From NCBI RefSeq assembly GCF_040438885.1, contig NZ_CP159218.1, positions 1,922,001 to 1,986,000 on the forward strand: a stretch of DNA of 64,000 bases. Direction: 5' to 3'. Below, one piece after another: positions 38,513-48,289 of this stretch; position 1 is the stretch's first letter, and each line of letters begins with the position of its first letter. Made by a program: the position numbers and the translations under genes. The notes beneath the pieces are model-generated. The model saw nothing but the letters and a program-made list of their open reading frames with translations, was not told the DNA's origin and ran no database searches. Origin of the DNA: Nakamurella sp. A5-74. GTDB lineage: Bacteria > Actinomycetota > Actinomycetes > Mycobacteriales > Nakamurellaceae.

Positions 38513-39784
38513 ATGGCACGCATCGGTGACAGCGGCGGCGACCTGCTCAAGTGTTCGTTCTGCGGGAAGAGCCAGAAGCAGGTCCGCAAGCTCATTGCGG
38601 GACCTGGTGTCTACATCTGCGACGAGTGCATCGATCTCTGCAACGAGATCATCGAGGAAGAGCTGGCCGAGACCGGCGAGGTGAAGCTCGACGAGCTCCC
38701 GAAGCCGACCGCCATCCGCGAGTACCTCGACGAGTACGTCATCGGGCAGGAGACGGCGAAGAAGATGCTCGCCGTTGCGGTCTACAACCACTACAAGCGC
38801 ATCCAGGCCGGTCCCGATCGCGGCCCGGAGCCGGTGGAACTCGCGAAGTCCAACATCCTCATGCTCGGCCCGACCGGCTGCGGAAAGACGTATCTGGCGC
38901 AGACGCTCGCGAAGATGCTCAACGTCCCGTTCGCGATCGCCGATGCCACCGCGCTGACGGAAGCCGGCTATGTCGGCGAGGACGTCGAGAACATCCTGTT
39001 GAAGTTGATCCAGGCCGCCGACTACGACGTCAAGCGGGCCGAGACGGGCATCATCTACATCGACGAGGTCGACAAGATCGCCCGCAAGTCGGAGAACCCG
39101 TCGATCACCAGGGACGTCTCGGGCGAGGGTGTCCAGCAGGCGCTGCTGAAGATCCTCGAGGGCACCCAGGCCTCCGTCCCGCCGCAAGGCGGACGCAAAC
39201 ACCCGCACCAGGAATTCATCCAGATCGACACGACGAACGTGCTTTTCATCGTGGCCGGCGCGTTCGCCGGGCTGGAGAAGATCATCGGCGAGCGGGTCGG
39301 CAGGCGTGGACTCGGTTTCACCGGCGAGGTGCGCAGCAAGTACGACATCGACGCGTCGGACATCTTCTCCGACGTCATGCCGGAAGACCTCATCAAGTTC
39401 GGACTGATCCCCGAGTTCATCGGTCGCCTGCCGGTGGTCGCGTCGGTGACCCACCTGGACAAGGAGTCCCTGGTCTCGATCCTCAGCGATCCGCGGGACG
39501 CGTTGACGAAGCAGTACAAGCGGCTCTTCGAGATGGACGGCGTGAAGCTGGAGTTCGAGCCCGAATCCCTGGCGGCCGTTGCCGATGAGGCGATCCTGCG
39601 GGGGACCGGAGCCCGCGGTCTGCGCGCCATCCTGGAAGAGGTCCTGATGTCGGCGATGTACGAGGTGCCCGGTCGCGACGACGTTGAGCGGGTGGTCGTC
39701 ACCGAGGAGACCGTCCGGTCGAACGTGCTCCCGACCATCGTCCCGCGCCCGCCCAAGCGGACACCGCGGGAGAAGAGCGCCTGA
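38513..39784 (+). CDS. clpX: ATP-dependent Clp protease ATP-binding subunit ClpX
   Basis: AAA+ unfoldase of 423 residues that threads tagged substrates into ClpP. The zinc-binding domain has Cys14, Cys17, Cys36 and Cys39. Walker A is GPTGCGKT, Walker B is [14 protein letters not shown], the pore loop is GYVGEDVE and the ClpP-docking region contains LGF within [10 protein letters not shown]. Sensor 2 is GARGLRAI. Length and all motifs are normal. The ribosome site GAGAGG precedes the ATG. A strong hairpin terminator follows the stop codon. Confidence 0.98.
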   Translation: MARIGDSGGDLLKCSFCGKSQKQVRKLIAGPGVYICDECIDLCNEIIEEELAETGEVKLDELPKPTAIREYLDEYVIGQETAKKMLAVAVYNHYKRIQAGPDRGPEPVELAKSNILMLGPTGCGKTYLAQTLAKMLNVPFAIADATALTEAGYVGEDVENILLKLIQAADYDVKRAETGIIYIDEVDKIARKSENPSITRDVSGEGVQQALLKILEGTQASVPPQGGRKHPHQEFIQIDTTNVLFIVAGAFAGLEKIIGERVGRRGLGFTGEVRSKYDIDASDIFSDVMPEDLIKFGLIPEFIGRLPVVASVTHLDKESLVSILSDPRDALTKQYKRLFEMDGVKLEFEPESLAAVADEAILRGTGARGLRAILEEVLMSAMYEVPGRDDVERVVVTEETVRSNVLPTIVPRPPKRTPREKSA

Positions 39785-39806
39785 GCCTCGGTTCCCGTAC
39801 CACTGC

Positions 39807-39846
39807 AGAACGGCGGCCCATCCCCTCGGGGACGGGCCGCCGTTCT
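39807..39846. terminator. hairpin between clpX and a convergent lipoprotein gene
   Basis: A 19-bp stem with one mismatch, left arm AGAACGGCGGCCCATCCCC and right arm ending GGGCCGCCGTTCT. It lies 22 bp after the clpX stop codon and 30 bp before the end of the convergent gene, so it can serve both strands. No long T run is present. Confidence 0.8.
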
Positions 39847-39876
39847 CGTGGAGCGTGGCGTTGCGGAGCGCCGGGG

Positions 39877-40479
39877 TCAGCCGACGCCGCAGGCCGACTT
39901 GATGATGTCCTGCAGGTCGTTGGCGGCATCCGTGAGCTCGGTCGCGACGTCCGCGAGCTCCGTCAGCGACTTGCCCACCAGCTTGTCGGAGAGCTCCTTG
40001 AGCTTCGTGTAGTTCGCCTGGGCGGACTCCGGCAGTGCCGCCTGGACCTTGTCGGTGAAAACCCCGTCGACGTCCTGCTGCGTGATCGGACCGCTCTGGA
40101 TCTTCTGCAACATCGTGGCGAACGCCGTCGCGAAGTCCGTCACGGCCTTGCACGTGTCGAGGTCGACGCTGCCGGTGCTGCGCGTGGTCTCTCCGGCCGT
40201 GGACTCACCGGTGGTCTCTGCCGGGGTGGTCTCTGCCGGGGTGGTCTCTGCCGGGGTGGTCTCGGCCGGGGTGGTCTCTGCCGGGGTGGTCTCTGTGCCG
40301 CTCGTGTCGGCGGCGGTGGGTTTCGCACCCGTCGAGATGTCGGACGGCGCGATCGGGCCGGCGCTGGTCTGGCCGACACCCACTCCACCGACAGCGGAGC
40401 CCTGCACGGTACTCCCGCAGGCGGAGAGTGCGGTGAGGGCGATCGCGGTCAGCGACGCCAGTACGAATCTGTTCTTCAT
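39877..40479 (-). CDS. putative lipoprotein with PAETT repeats
   Basis: Secreted lipoprotein of 200 residues. MKNRFVLASLTAIALTALSAC gives a clean lipobox with Cys21 lipidated. A Thr/Glu/Pro-rich linker follows, with about five tandem PAETT units (about residues 64-90), then a helical domain TCKAVTDFATAFATMLQKI..ANYTKLKELSDKLVG..LADVATELTDAANDLQDII of about 100 residues with two cysteines that could pair. No enzymatic motif. ATG has a GGGAG site. A strong convergent terminator separates it from clpX. Function unknown; it probably sits on the outer membrane face. Confidence 0.8.
   Translation of the reverse strand: MKNRFVLASLTAIALTALSACGSTVQGSAVGGVGVGQTSAGPIAPSDISTGAKPTAADTSGTETTPAETTPAETTPAETTPAETTPAETTGESTAGETTRSTGSVDLDTCKAVTDFATAFATMLQKIQSGPITQQDVDGVFTDKVQAALPESAQANYTKLKELSDKLVGKSLTELADVATELTDAANDLQDIIKSACGVG
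40212..40294. repeat. 15-bp tandem repeat encoding PAETT
   Basis: The unit GGTCTCTGCCGGGGT repeats about five and a half times with a single-base variation (TCGGCC), inside the lipoprotein gene. Period 15 keeps the frame. Confidence 0.9.
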
Positions 40480-40611
40480 CGGGTCTCCCGGTTGGTGGCC
40501 GATCGGCGGTGGCCTGGATCGTTGTCGTGCTGCTGCGCGGACGATCTGGCCCACAGCATCTCATCCGCGGACCCCGCTGCGGTGCGATACCGGCCTGGCA
40601 CTCGGGACCAG

Positions 40612-41691
40612 TCAGCGCGGCTCGCTGTCCGTGAGCCCCCAGGTGGTCGCCAGGAGCTCGAGCGAGTGCCGGCGGACCGCCGCGCCGTGCGCGCGGGTCG
40701 ACACCATCACCTCGTCGACCCCGAACCGCTCGACCAGCGCCGTGATGCCACCGGCGACCTGCTCCGCGGTACCGATCTCGTCCGTGGCGGACATGGCGTC
40801 CACCAGATCCTGCTCGGCGGGCGAGTACGGGTACTCCGCCGCCTGCTCAGCGGTCGGCATCGCCTGCAGCCGACCCGATCGCAACAGCAGCATCGACAGG
40901 GCGCCGGCTCGCGCCTCGTAGAACGCCTGCTCCTCGGTGTCCGCTGCCAGGGCGTTGACGCCGATCATCGACCACGGTGCGTCCAGCACATCGGACGGCC
41001 GGAAGGTATCGCGATAGATCTGCAGGGCGTACTCGGTGTTGCCGCCGGCTCCGGCGAAGTGATGGGCGAAGGCGAACGGCAGGCCGAGTTTCGCCGCCAG
41101 CCGGGCCGAGAAGTCGGAGGACCCGAGCAGCCAGACCGGGACGTCCGTCATCGGGGTCGCCTTGATCGCGGCGAACGGATGATCGGTCGGGAAATCCTGA
41201 CGCAGGAAGTGCCGGAGCTCGGCGAGTCGGTCGGGGAAGTCGTCACCCGGGTCGGAGCGGCGACGCAGCGCGAAGGTGGTCAGCTGATCGGTTCCCGGCG
41301 CTCGTCCGAGGCCGAGATCGATTCGGCCGGGATGCAGTGCGGCGAGCGTGCCGAACTGTTCGGCGACCACCAGCGGCGCGTGGTTGGGGAGCATGACGCC
41401 TCCCGAACCGAGCCGGATGCGCTCCGTCTTCGCCGCAAGATGCGCCAGCAGCACGGGGGGCGCGGAAGAGGCGACCGCCGGCATGCCGTGGTGTTCGGCG
41501 ACCCAGAAGCGGTGGTAGCCGAGACGCTCGGCCAACTGCGCGGCGGCGGTCGTGTCCTGCAACGCCGCGGAGGGAGTCTGGCCCGCTCCGACCCCGGCAA
41601 GATCGAGGATCGAGACGACCGCGGGCGCTGAACCCCCTCGGGGGGCTCGGATCTGATCACGCACGGCGGGGGACTGCTGGTCGATGCTCAC
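40612..41691 (-). CDS. LLM-class flavin-dependent oxidoreductase
   Basis: Luciferase-like monooxygenase family protein of about 359 residues, FMN- or F420-linked. [21 protein letters not shown] starts the TIM barrel, then [63 protein letters not shown] and [15 protein letters not shown], all typical of the MsnO8/LLM group. The reaction and substrate are unknown. The GTG at 41691 was chosen as the first start just before the domain; the frame remains open upstream and no strong ribosome site decides it. Confidence 0.82.
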   Translation of the reverse strand: MSIDQQSPAVRDQIRAPRGGSAPAVVSILDLAGVGAGQTPSAALQDTTAAAQLAERLGYHRFWVAEHHGMPAVASSAPPVLLAHLAAKTERIRLGSGGVMLPNHAPLVVAEQFGTLAALHPGRIDLGLGRAPGTDQLTTFALRRRSDPGDDFPDRLAELRHFLRQDFPTDHPFAAIKATPMTDVPVWLLGSSDFSARLAAKLGLPFAFAHHFAGAGGNTEYALQIYRDTFRPSDVLDAPWSMIGVNALAADTEEQAFYEARAGALSMLLLRSGRLQAMPTAEQAAEYPYSPAEQDLVDAMSATDEIGTAEQVAGGITALVERFGVDEVMVSTRAHGAAVRRHSLELLATTWGLTDSEPR

Positions 41692-41785
41692 TCCAGGAGC
41701 AACCGGGTACCCGGGCTGGTTCTTCCCGCACCCAGCGGCGGCCGGCGGCTGGCGGGCTCCGTCGACGGCGCTACGCTCGATCCTC

Positions 41786-42355
41786 GTGCCCATCGTTCCC
41801 GTCATCCCTGGGAAGCCCACCAAGATCTGGATCACCGGGTCCTCCGGCGCCGGGAAGTCGACGCTGGCCGCACGACTGGCCCGTGCGCTCGGACTCCGTC
41901 ACCTGGAGCTCGACGGGCTGTACCACCAGGCGAACTGGACCCCGGTCGACCGGGACGTGATGGTCCGTCAGGTCAACCACGAGCTCGCCCAGGACGGCTG
42001 GATCATCGACGGGAACTATCACTCCGTGCTCGGCACCTCGGTGGGTGAGCACTGCGAGCTCCGGATCGCCCTGGACCTGGGGACCTGGCGGGTGCTGCTC
42101 CGCCTCACCCGCCGCACCTTCGTCCGGATGGCGTCGGGCCGGGAGCTCTGGAACGGCAACACGGAGCAGTGGCGCAACCTGCTGTCCCTCGACCCTCAGG
42201 AGAACATCCTGCTGTGGGCCTGGACGAACCGCGGGAAGTATCACGCGGCTGCCCGAGAGGCCGAGGCGGCTTCCGGCGTCGCCGGCCCGAGGTGCGTGCG
42301 ATTGACATCTGCCGCCCAGGTCGAGCGGTTCGTGCGGTACCTGCGTCAGGCCTGA
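41786..42355 (+). CDS. P-loop NTPase, adenylate kinase-like (topology modulation/FlaR type)
   Basis: Soluble protein of 189 residues. Walker A GSSGAGKS follows KPTKIWI near the N-terminus. [21 protein letters not shown] and [13 protein letters not shown] match the FlaR/DNA topology modulation-type adenylate kinase-like family, whose substrates are unknown. [22 protein letters not shown] is the helical lid-like region. A TACGCT hexamer ends 8 nt before the GTG start, so the gene is probably leaderless. Its 3' end overlaps the convergent GNAT gene by 10 nt. Confidence 0.85.
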   Translation: MPIVPVIPGKPTKIWITGSSGAGKSTLAARLARALGLRHLELDGLYHQANWTPVDRDVMVRQVNHELAQDGWIIDGNYHSVLGTSVGEHCELRIALDLGTWRVLLRLTRRTFVRMASGRELWNGNTEQWRNLLSLDPQENILLWAWTNRGKYHAAAREAEAASGVAGPRCVRLTSAAQVERFVRYLRQA

Positions 42356-42852
42356 GACGCGTCGAACGGGGTGCGCCTGATCATCCGCACCTGCAGGATG
42401 CCCTCGGAGTCCTGCCGCTCGGCTCCGTCCTGGATGAATCCCCGGTGCATGTAGAAGGCGGCCGCGCGCGGATTGTCCCGGTAGACCCACAGCGTGGCGG
42501 GGCGGTCGCCGATCGTGGCCTGCAGCAGATCATCGGCAAGGCCGCTGCCGTAGTGCTCCTGACGGATGTAGATCGCGTAGACCTCCTCCGGCACCTGCGG
42601 ATTCTCGTCGCGCGACGGTCCGGAGATGGCGACGCCGATCACCTCGCCGTTCAGCTCCGCGAGCACGTTCGTTGCGGAGCCCGCCTCGATCTGTTCGCGA
42701 CGTTCCTGGGCCATCTCCGCGACGTCGACCTCGGCCAGACGCTCCGGTCCCCAGAGCCCGTCGTACGCCTCGCGCCAGCACTCCAGATGACAGGCCGCGA
42801 ATGCCTCGGCGTCCTCCGGACGTGCTGCACGAACTGTCCCCTGCGAAACCAT
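42346..42852 (-). CDS. GNAT family N-acetyltransferase
   Basis: Acetyl-CoA-dependent acetyltransferase of 168 residues. The N-terminal VRAARPEDAEAFAACHLECWREAYDGLW, the strand VLAELNGEVIGVAISGP, the acetyl-CoA loop region IYIRQEHYGSGLADDLL (a variant of Q/RxxGxG/A) and LWVYRDNPRAAAFYMHRGF make the GNAT fold clear. Substrate unknown. ATG start with a GGGG-containing upstream region; the final codons overlap the neighbouring gene on the other strand. Confidence 0.87.
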   Translation of the reverse strand: MVSQGTVRAARPEDAEAFAACHLECWREAYDGLWGPERLAEVDVAEMAQERREQIEAGSATNVLAELNGEVIGVAISGPSRDENPQVPEEVYAIYIRQEHYGSGLADDLLQATIGDRPATLWVYRDNPRAAAFYMHRGFIQDGAERQDSEGILQVRMIRRTPFDASQA

Positions 42853-42982
42853 GGCACCCCTGTCGGTGTCGGTCGGGAGTGGAGCAGCATCACCAGGGTC
42901 GTCGCCCCGACGACGGACGACCCGCTGCTGTCACCGCCCTGAAGGCTAGTCGTACCCGCGATGGTGCCGGACGTCGGTCAGG

Positions 42983-43813
42983 TCACGATCCCACGACTGC
43001 GCCACGCACCGCTCGGGCCAGGTCGACCATCCGCTCCTTGCCCGGGGTGCCGGGGTTTCCGCCACCGCCGAAGACATAGACGGTCAGGCCCGCTGCTGTG
43101 GTGCGGCACACGGTGGTCAACAAGTCGTCGTCCTGCACCTGTTTGCCCTTCGTCACCACCTGGGTCACCGTCTGCAGACACTGCACGTCACCGTCGACGA
43201 CCAGGTCGAAGATGTTCGGTTGCGCCACCACTCCCAGATCTGCGGGATCGGCCTGCGGATTGGTGACGAGCCCGGACGACTCGGCTCGGACCGCGACGAC
43301 GGTGAGGAAGAACTCCAGACCGGTGTTCGTGTAGGTCCGGACGCCGGCTCCTGCCCCGCTGAAAGCGGTGCGGTAGAGCTCCGCTGTCCGGGCGTAGCTG
43401 CGTGCGTACCGATCACCCACACCTGCGCCGGCCGCGTTGTTCCTGGCCTTCGTCACGCTCACCACGTCGGTCAGAGCGCTCAGGCTCTCCGGAAGGTCGA
43501 CCGCGCGGGTGTCGGCTGCCGTGGTCGAGGAGTCCGAGCCGAATCGAACGATGCCGGCCAGCGCGAGACCGCCGACGACCACAGCAGCCACGAGCATGCC
43601 GACCAGTGCCCCGAAAAGGGTGTGCCGGGTCCGCGACGTCCGGGTGGGGGCGGGTTGCTGGAGAGCCTGGGATATCTGCTGTCCACCAGCATTCCAGGAC
43701 GGTCCTGCGGCCCCTTGCGACCACTGCTGCGGAGCGGGCCCCGCCGGCCACTGCTGCTCAGGGTGGTCCTGGGACCACTGCGCGGGTCGGTCCTGCGGCG
43801 GGGGAACGGTCAT
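42983..43813 (-). CDS. single-pass membrane protein of unknown function
   Basis: Protein of 276 residues. A Pro/Gln-rich cytoplasmic N-terminus of about 80 residues (QWSQDHPEQQWPAGPAPQQW) is followed by one hydrophobic helix, FGALVGMLVAAVVVGGLALAG, and an extracellular domain of about 170 residues. The outer domain has two cysteines in the DVQCLQTV..TVCRTT region. There is no recognised domain. This Pro/Gln-rich head plus single helix layout is common among actinobacterial surface proteins of unknown role. ATG has a GGAGACGACCG ribosome region. It stands alone, divergent from the recO operon. Confidence 0.75.
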   Translation of the reverse strand: MTVPPPQDRPAQWSQDHPEQQWPAGPAPQQWSQGAAGPSWNAGGQQISQALQQPAPTRTSRTRHTLFGALVGMLVAAVVVGGLALAGIVRFGSDSSTTAADTRAVDLPESLSALTDVVSVTKARNNAAGAGVGDRYARSYARTAELYRTAFSGAGAGVRTYTNTGLEFFLTVVAVRAESSGLVTNPQADPADLGVVAQPNIFDLVVDGDVQCLQTVTQVVTKGKQVQDDDLLTTVCRTTAAGLTVYVFGGGGNPGTPGKERMVDLARAVRGAVVGS

Positions 43814-44036
43814 CGGTCGTCTCCGTCTGTCGTGGCGGTCGGCTTGCTGCACGGTAGTGCCCGGGGCTGTCGTGCGAACAGATCAGGCCGACGGGTCGGC
43901 GGGTGCGTTGCCGACCAGCGATGTCCGTCCGACCAGCGGACCGGGCCTGCGGTTCCCTCGGTACCTGCGGGTGAGCGGCCCGGGGCCGCGGTGCGGTGCG
44001 GCCGCGTCGTCGGTGCACGGTGGCACGATGGTCTTC

Positions 44037-44864
44037 ATGCCCACCTACCGCGACTCGGGTGTCGTGCTGCGGGTGACGAAGCTCGGTGAGGCCGACCGCA
44101 TCGTCACCGTGCTCACCCGTACCCACGGGCGGGTCCGGGCGGTGGCGAAGGGCGTCCGCAGGACGAGGTCGAAGTTCGGGTCGCGGCTGGAACCGTTCAG
44201 CCACGTCGACCTGCAGCTCTACGCCGGCCGGAATCTCGACATCGTCACCCAGGCGGAATCGATCGACGCCTTCGGTGGCTCCATCGGTGCCGACTACCGG
44301 CGCTACACCAGTGCGGTGGCGATGGCCGAGACCGCCGAACGTCTGACGGCAGAGGAGCGCGAGCCGAGCCTGCGGCTCTACCTGCTGCTGGTCGCCGCGC
44401 TCCGAGCGCTGACCGAGGCCGGCCGGGATCCGTCGCTGGCACTGGATGCGTTCCTGCTGCGGGCGATGGCGCTGGCCGGATGGGCGCCTGCGCTGCGGGA
44501 ATGCGCACGGTGCAGCACCCCCGGACCGCATGCGGCGTTCCACATCGCAGCCGGGGGTCTGCTGTGCCCCGATTGCCGCTCGGTCGGGGCGGCGCGTCCG
44601 TCGCCGGTGTCAATGGCGCTGATGGTGGCCCTTGCCGAAGGTGATTGGGCGACCGCGGACGACACCCCCACTTCTCACCGCCGGGAGGCCTCCGGGCTGG
44701 TGGCTGCGCTGGTGCAATACCACCTGGAACGCGGGCTGCGATCGCTGCCGCTGGTGGACCGCATCGAGCCGGTGACCAGGGTGCTGCTTCCGCCGGCAAC
44801 CGTTCCGCCCGCACCTGGCGTCCCCGATGAAACCTCCCAGCTCGAGGTGACCTTCCCCCGATGA
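44037..44864 (+). CDS. recO: DNA repair protein RecO
   Basis: RecO of 275 residues that, with RecF and RecR, loads RecA on gapped or SSB-coated DNA. The OB-fold N-terminus has [20 protein letters not shown] and [24 protein letters not shown]. The C-terminal zinc finger has Cys-X2-Cys (CARC) and Cys-X2-Cys (CPDC). CACGAT ends 7 nt before this ATG, and an in-frame ATG overlaps the hexamer, so the 44037 start is preferred (leaderless). The stop overlaps the uppS start codon (ATGA). First gene of a four-gene run. Confidence 0.95.
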   Translation: MPTYRDSGVVLRVTKLGEADRIVTVLTRTHGRVRAVAKGVRRTRSKFGSRLEPFSHVDLQLYAGRNLDIVTQAESIDAFGGSIGADYRRYTSAVAMAETAERLTAEEREPSLRLYLLLVAALRALTEAGRDPSLALDAFLLRAMALAGWAPALRECARCSTPGPHAAFHIAAGGLLCPDCRSVGAARPSPVSMALMVALAEGDWATADDTPTSHRREASGLVAALVQYHLERGLRSLPLVDRIEPVTRVLLPPATVPPAPGVPDETSQLEVTFPR

Positions 44865-45697
44865 CGTTCCAGGCGCAGCGCTACCAGGCACCACCACCGC
44901 ATCCCAGCGGCGTCCGGCCGCCGGCCATTCCCGCGGACCTGGTTCCGCGGCACGTCGCGCTGGTGATGGACGGCAACGGTCGTTGGGCGAATGCCCGCGG
45001 GCTGCCCCGCACCGCCGGCCACCAGGCCGGAGAAGCGCAGCTGATGGACGTCGTCGCCGGCTGTATCGAGCTGGGGGTCCGGCACCTGTCCGCGTACGTG
45101 TTCTCCACCGAGAACTGGGTGCGCTCGGCAGCCGAGGTGCGCTTCCTGATGGGCTTCAACCGCGACACCATCCGTCGCCGCCGGGTGGAGATGAACGACT
45201 GGGGCGTCCGGGTCCGGTGGGCAGGCCGCAAGCCGCGGCTGTGGCGCAGCGTGTTGCACGAACTGCGGGCCGCCGAGCAACTCACGGCCGACAACGACGT
45301 CCTGACGTTGACGATGTGCGTCAACTACGGCGGCCGGGCGGAGATCGCCGACGCGGCGCGGGCGATCGCCCAGGACGCGGCGGCCGGGTTGATCGACGCC
45401 CGGAAGGTGGATGAGAAGTTGTTCGCGAAATACCTCTACGCCCCGGACATGCCGGACGTCGACCTGTTCATCCGCTCCTCCGGCGAGCAGCGCACCAGCA
45501 ATTTCCTGCTCTGGGAATCGGCGTACGCCGAGATGGTCTTCCTGGACACCCTGTTCCCCGACTTCGACCGGCGCGAGCTGTGGCGGGCCTGCGAGATCTA
45601 CGCCGCCCGCGACCGCAGGTTCGGCGGGGCGATCTCGCAGCCGGCGCAGGACCCGGCCTGGGCGTCGAGCGACGAACCCGACGGGGGGACCCGATGA
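44861..45697 (+). CDS. uppS: isoprenyl transferase, Z-polyprenyl diphosphate synthase
   Basis: cis-prenyltransferase of 278 residues that makes the polyprenyl diphosphate carrier for cell-wall synthesis. Catalytic Asp is in [25 protein letters not shown] and [25 protein letters not shown] are the other substrate regions, and the final region has [12 protein letters not shown]. Length and neighbours match mycobacterial Rv2361c beside recO (Rv2362c), a decaprenyl/long-chain type. ATG overlaps the recO stop, and its own stop overlaps the next ATG. Confidence 0.96.
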   Translation: MTFQAQRYQAPPPHPSGVRPPAIPADLVPRHVALVMDGNGRWANARGLPRTAGHQAGEAQLMDVVAGCIELGVRHLSAYVFSTENWVRSAAEVRFLMGFNRDTIRRRRVEMNDWGVRVRWAGRKPRLWRSVLHELRAAEQLTADNDVLTLTMCVNYGGRAEIADAARAIAQDAAAGLIDARKVDEKLFAKYLYAPDMPDVDLFIRSSGEQRTSNFLLWESAYAEMVFLDTLFPDFDRRELWRACEIYAARDRRFGGAISQPAQDPAWASSDEPDGGTR

Positions 45698-46722
45698 GCC
45701 TCACGCACTCCACGAAGGTGACCGAGCCCGCCGTCGCCACCCGCCGTCGGCGCTACCGGCCGGGCTCGGTCGAGATCCTCGGCGCGCTGCTGCTCGTCGG
45801 GATCGTCTTCCGCGGCCCGCTCGCTGACCTGTTCGCTGCACCCGGGATGGGCACCTGGGCGACGACGTTCGTCTCCATCTGCGTCCAGGCGGTGCCGTTC
45901 CTGGTGCTGGGGACGGTGGTGTCCGGGGCGATCGCCGCGTTCGTGCCGGCGTCGTTGTTCAAGAAGATCCTCCCGGAGCGGGCCGGACTGGCCGTCCCGG
46001 TGGCCGGAGCCGCCGGGGCACTGCTGCCCGGCTGCGAGTGCGGATCGATCCCGATCGCGAACCGTCTGATGGATCGCGGCGTCCGCCCGTCGGCGGCGCT
46101 CGCCTTCCTGCTTTCCGCGCCCGCCATCAACCCGGTGGTGCTGGTGGCCACCGCCGTGGCCTTCAGTTCCGACCTACGGATGGTGTGGGCGCGTCTCATC
46201 GCCGGCCTCGCGACGGCGGTGATCGTCGGGTTGATCTGGGAGCGCATCGGGAAGCCGGAATGGCTGACTCCCCGCCGCAGTCTCGCGCCCGAGGGGCAGG
46301 ATGCCCGCGGGTTCGGGGTCTTCCTGTCGACCGTTCGGGCCGACTTCACCCAAGCGGCCGGATTCCTGGTGCTGGGTGCCATCGTCGCCGCGTCGTTCAA
46401 GGTCTTCGTGCCGAACGTCTGGATGGAGCACGTGGGTTCATCATTGGCGCTGTCGGTGGTGCTGATGGCCGTCCTGGCCTTCATGCTGGCGCTGTGCAGC
46501 GAGGCGGACGCATTCGTCGTCGCCTCCTTCAGCACCATCCCGATGGTCGGCAAGCTGGTCTTCCTGACGGTCGGACCCGCGGTCGATGTCAAGCTCGCCG
46601 CCCTGCAGGCAGGCACGTTCGGACGCCGGTTCGCCGTCCGGTTCGCACCGCTGACGATGCTGGTCGCCGTCACCGTCGGACTCGGGGTCGGCCTGGTCTT
46701 CTGGGGAGGGAGCCTCGTATGA
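45694..46722 (+). CDS. permease of the YraQ/DUF318 family
   Basis: Polytopic membrane protein of 342 residues with about eight helices. The family signature [22 protein letters not shown], with the CEC motif likely to bind a metal, is near residues 108-130. It continues with [21 protein letters not shown], and the second half repeats the fold with [16 protein letters not shown]. The transported substrate is not established; relatives work with a TIGR03943 protein, which is encoded immediately downstream here. The ATG overlaps the uppS stop codon, so it is translationally coupled to a cell-wall enzyme. Confidence 0.85.
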   Translation: MSLTHSTKVTEPAVATRRRRYRPGSVEILGALLLVGIVFRGPLADLFAAPGMGTWATTFVSICVQAVPFLVLGTVVSGAIAAFVPASLFKKILPERAGLAVPVAGAAGALLPGCECGSIPIANRLMDRGVRPSAALAFLLSAPAINPVVLVATAVAFSSDLRMVWARLIAGLATAVIVGLIWERIGKPEWLTPRRSLAPEGQDARGFGVFLSTVRADFTQAAGFLVLGAIVAASFKVFVPNVWMEHVGSSLALSVVLMAVLAFMLALCSEADAFVVASFSTIPMVGKLVFLTVGPAVDVKLAALQAGTFGRRFAVRFAPLTMLVAVTVGLGVGLVFWGGSLV

Positions 46723-46735
46723 ACGAGCACGTCGG

Positions 46736-47647
46736 ATGAACAAGGAAGCCCAGTCCGTGGTGGTCGGCCTGTTGGGTGGCCTGCTCATCGGTATCACTGT
46801 CTCCGGGAAGTTCACCTCCTACGTCCGTCCCGGGTTCGGGCCGCTGCTGATGGCGGCCGGGATCATCCTGGTGGGCATCGGCATCGTCTCGCTGGTGACC
46901 GTGGTGCGCGGAGAGGTCCGCCGGGACAGGGCGGCCGCAGGTCGGGCCGGTGCCGACGCCGGTCATCACGGCGACAGTGACAGTGCCGACCGTGACAGAG
47001 CCGACAGTGACAGAGCCGACCGGGGAGCCCACGACGCACACGGCCACCAGCACGACAGGTCGCGGGCGGCCTGGATGATTCTCGCCCCGATCCTGATGCT
47101 GGTGGTCGTCTCACCGGCCGCGTTGGGAGCAGACGCGGTCGCCCGGAGCGCTGGAGCGCAGGGTCTGGTCGGGCAGGCTCCGACCCCGATCAAGAAGACC
47201 GCCGCGGACGGCTACGCCCCGAACGACGGCAGCGGCAGTGCCGGCAGCGGATCGAGCGTCGGTCGCCGGACCATCCCGTTCGATCCGCTGCCCGCCGGGC
47301 CGAACCCGGTGATCGGGGTCAAGGACCTCGTGATGCGCGCGCTGTACGACGGCACCAACTCGGTGGCCACCACCCCGGTGACCGTCGTCGGATTCATCTC
47401 GCCGGCCGGCGACGGCTACACCGCTGGCTACACGATCGCCCGGATGGCGATCAACTGCTGCGCAGCCGACGCGAACCCGACCCGGATCCATGTCGACGGT
47501 TCGGCGCCGTTCCCGGTGAACTCGTGGGTGGCCGCTGTCGTCACCGCGCAGGAGGGCACCGCCACCGAGGCCAACAACTATGTACCGGTCGTCGAGGTGC
47601 GATCGATCGAGCAGGTCCAGCAGCCGACCGACCCGTACGAGCACTGA
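46736..47647 (+). CDS. TIGR03943-family membrane protein, permease partner, His/Asp-rich loop
   Basis: Protein of 303 residues. Two N-terminal helices (VVVGLLGGLLIGITVSG and GPLLMAAGIILVGIGIVSLV) are followed by a loop of about 60 residues very rich in Asp, Arg and His (HHGDSDSADRD..RGAHDAHGHQHDRSR), a third helix (MILAPILMLVVVSPAALGA), and a domain with TPVTVVGFIS, IARMAINCCAADANPTRIH and WVAAVVTAQEG typical of the family. The CC pair and the loop look metal-binding. It lies 13 bp after the DUF318 permease, matching the known two-component layout (YcgR/YcgQ-like). Actual substrate unknown. Confidence 0.82.
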   Translation: MNKEAQSVVVGLLGGLLIGITVSGKFTSYVRPGFGPLLMAAGIILVGIGIVSLVTVVRGEVRRDRAAAGRAGADAGHHGDSDSADRDRADSDRADRGAHDAHGHQHDRSRAAWMILAPILMLVVVSPAALGADAVARSAGAQGLVGQAPTPIKKTAADGYAPNDGSGSAGSGSSVGRRTIPFDPLPAGPNPVIGVKDLVMRALYDGTNSVATTPVTVVGFISPAGDGYTAGYTIARMAINCCAADANPTRIHVDGSAPFPVNSWVAAVVTAQEGTATEANNYVPVVEVRSIEQVQQPTDPYEH

Positions 47648-47688
47648 CTCTGGAGTACGGCGCCGTTCATCGACGAAGGGAGACCGGA

Positions 47689-48147
47689 ATGGCCGGAGTG
47701 CGTTACGAGACCGAACTGTTGAGTTCGGGCAACAACACCGGGATCGAGGTGCCGCCCGACTTGCTGGCGGAGTTGGGTGGGGGCAAGCGGCCGGCGGTCA
47801 GCGTGACGGTCTCCGGCCCGTCGGTGACCGACTTCAGCTACTCCAGCACCGTCGCGTCGATGGGTGGGAAGTATCTGATCTCGTTCTCCTCCGAGAAGCG
47901 GGCGGCCACCGGACTGGCCGGTGGTGATCCGATCACGGTCGAACTGACCCTGGACGCCGTGCCGCGGACCGTCCAACTGCCGGCCGACCTGGCAGCCGCC
48001 CTGGCCGCGGCACCCAGCGCGCAGGCGGCCTGGGAGAGGCTGGCACCCAGCGCTCGCAAGGCGCACGTCATGGCGGTGGAGTCGGCCAAGGCGGCCGCCA
48101 CCCGCGAGCGGCGTGTCGCGAAGATCGCTGCCGATCTCGCCGGTTGA
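47689..48147 (+). CDS. YdeI/OmpD-associated and DUF1905 domain protein
   Basis: Protein of 152 residues. The first 90 form a DUF1905 beta-barrel: YETELLSSGNNTGIEVPPDLLAELGGGKRPAVSVTV and GGKYLISFSSEKRAATGLAGGDPITVELTLD. The last 45 are the YdeI/OmdA helical domain (AWERLAPSARKAHVMAVESAKAAATRERRVAKI). Function of either is not known. The GAAGGGAG site precedes the ATG. A second DUF1905 gene is at 51943, on the other side of the lpdA-sucB operon. A 32-bp palindrome follows the stop codon. Confidence 0.85.
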   Translation: MAGVRYETELLSSGNNTGIEVPPDLLAELGGGKRPAVSVTVSGPSVTDFSYSSTVASMGGKYLISFSSEKRAATGLAGGDPITVELTLDAVPRTVQLPADLAAALAAAPSAQAAWERLAPSARKAHVMAVESAKAAATRERRVAKIAADLAG

Positions 48148-48180
48148 CCCGCACGCGTTCCCGCTGGCGATGCGGGCATC

Positions 48181-48212
48181 CGCTGGCAACAAGGACGTCC
48201 TTGTTGCCAGCG
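48181..48212. terminator. perfect 32-bp palindrome between convergent genes
   Basis: Two exact 16-bp arms, CGCTGGCAACAAGGAC and its complement, meet without a spacer. The site lies between the convergent DUF1905 and sucB genes and can form a hairpin on either transcript. No T run follows, so it is either a bidirectional terminator or a protein-binding palindrome. Confidence 0.75.
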
Positions 48213-48289
48213 CGAGCGCTCAACACCAGCGACAACCTCGGCGCCCGCTCGACCCGCGACACTGACGTCGGCTCAGCGGGGCGCCCGAC

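Noticed and set aside
42961-43266. Plus-strand short frame opposite the membrane protein gene
   Set aside because: Shadow of the real minus-strand gene; Arg/Pro-rich and without a domain.
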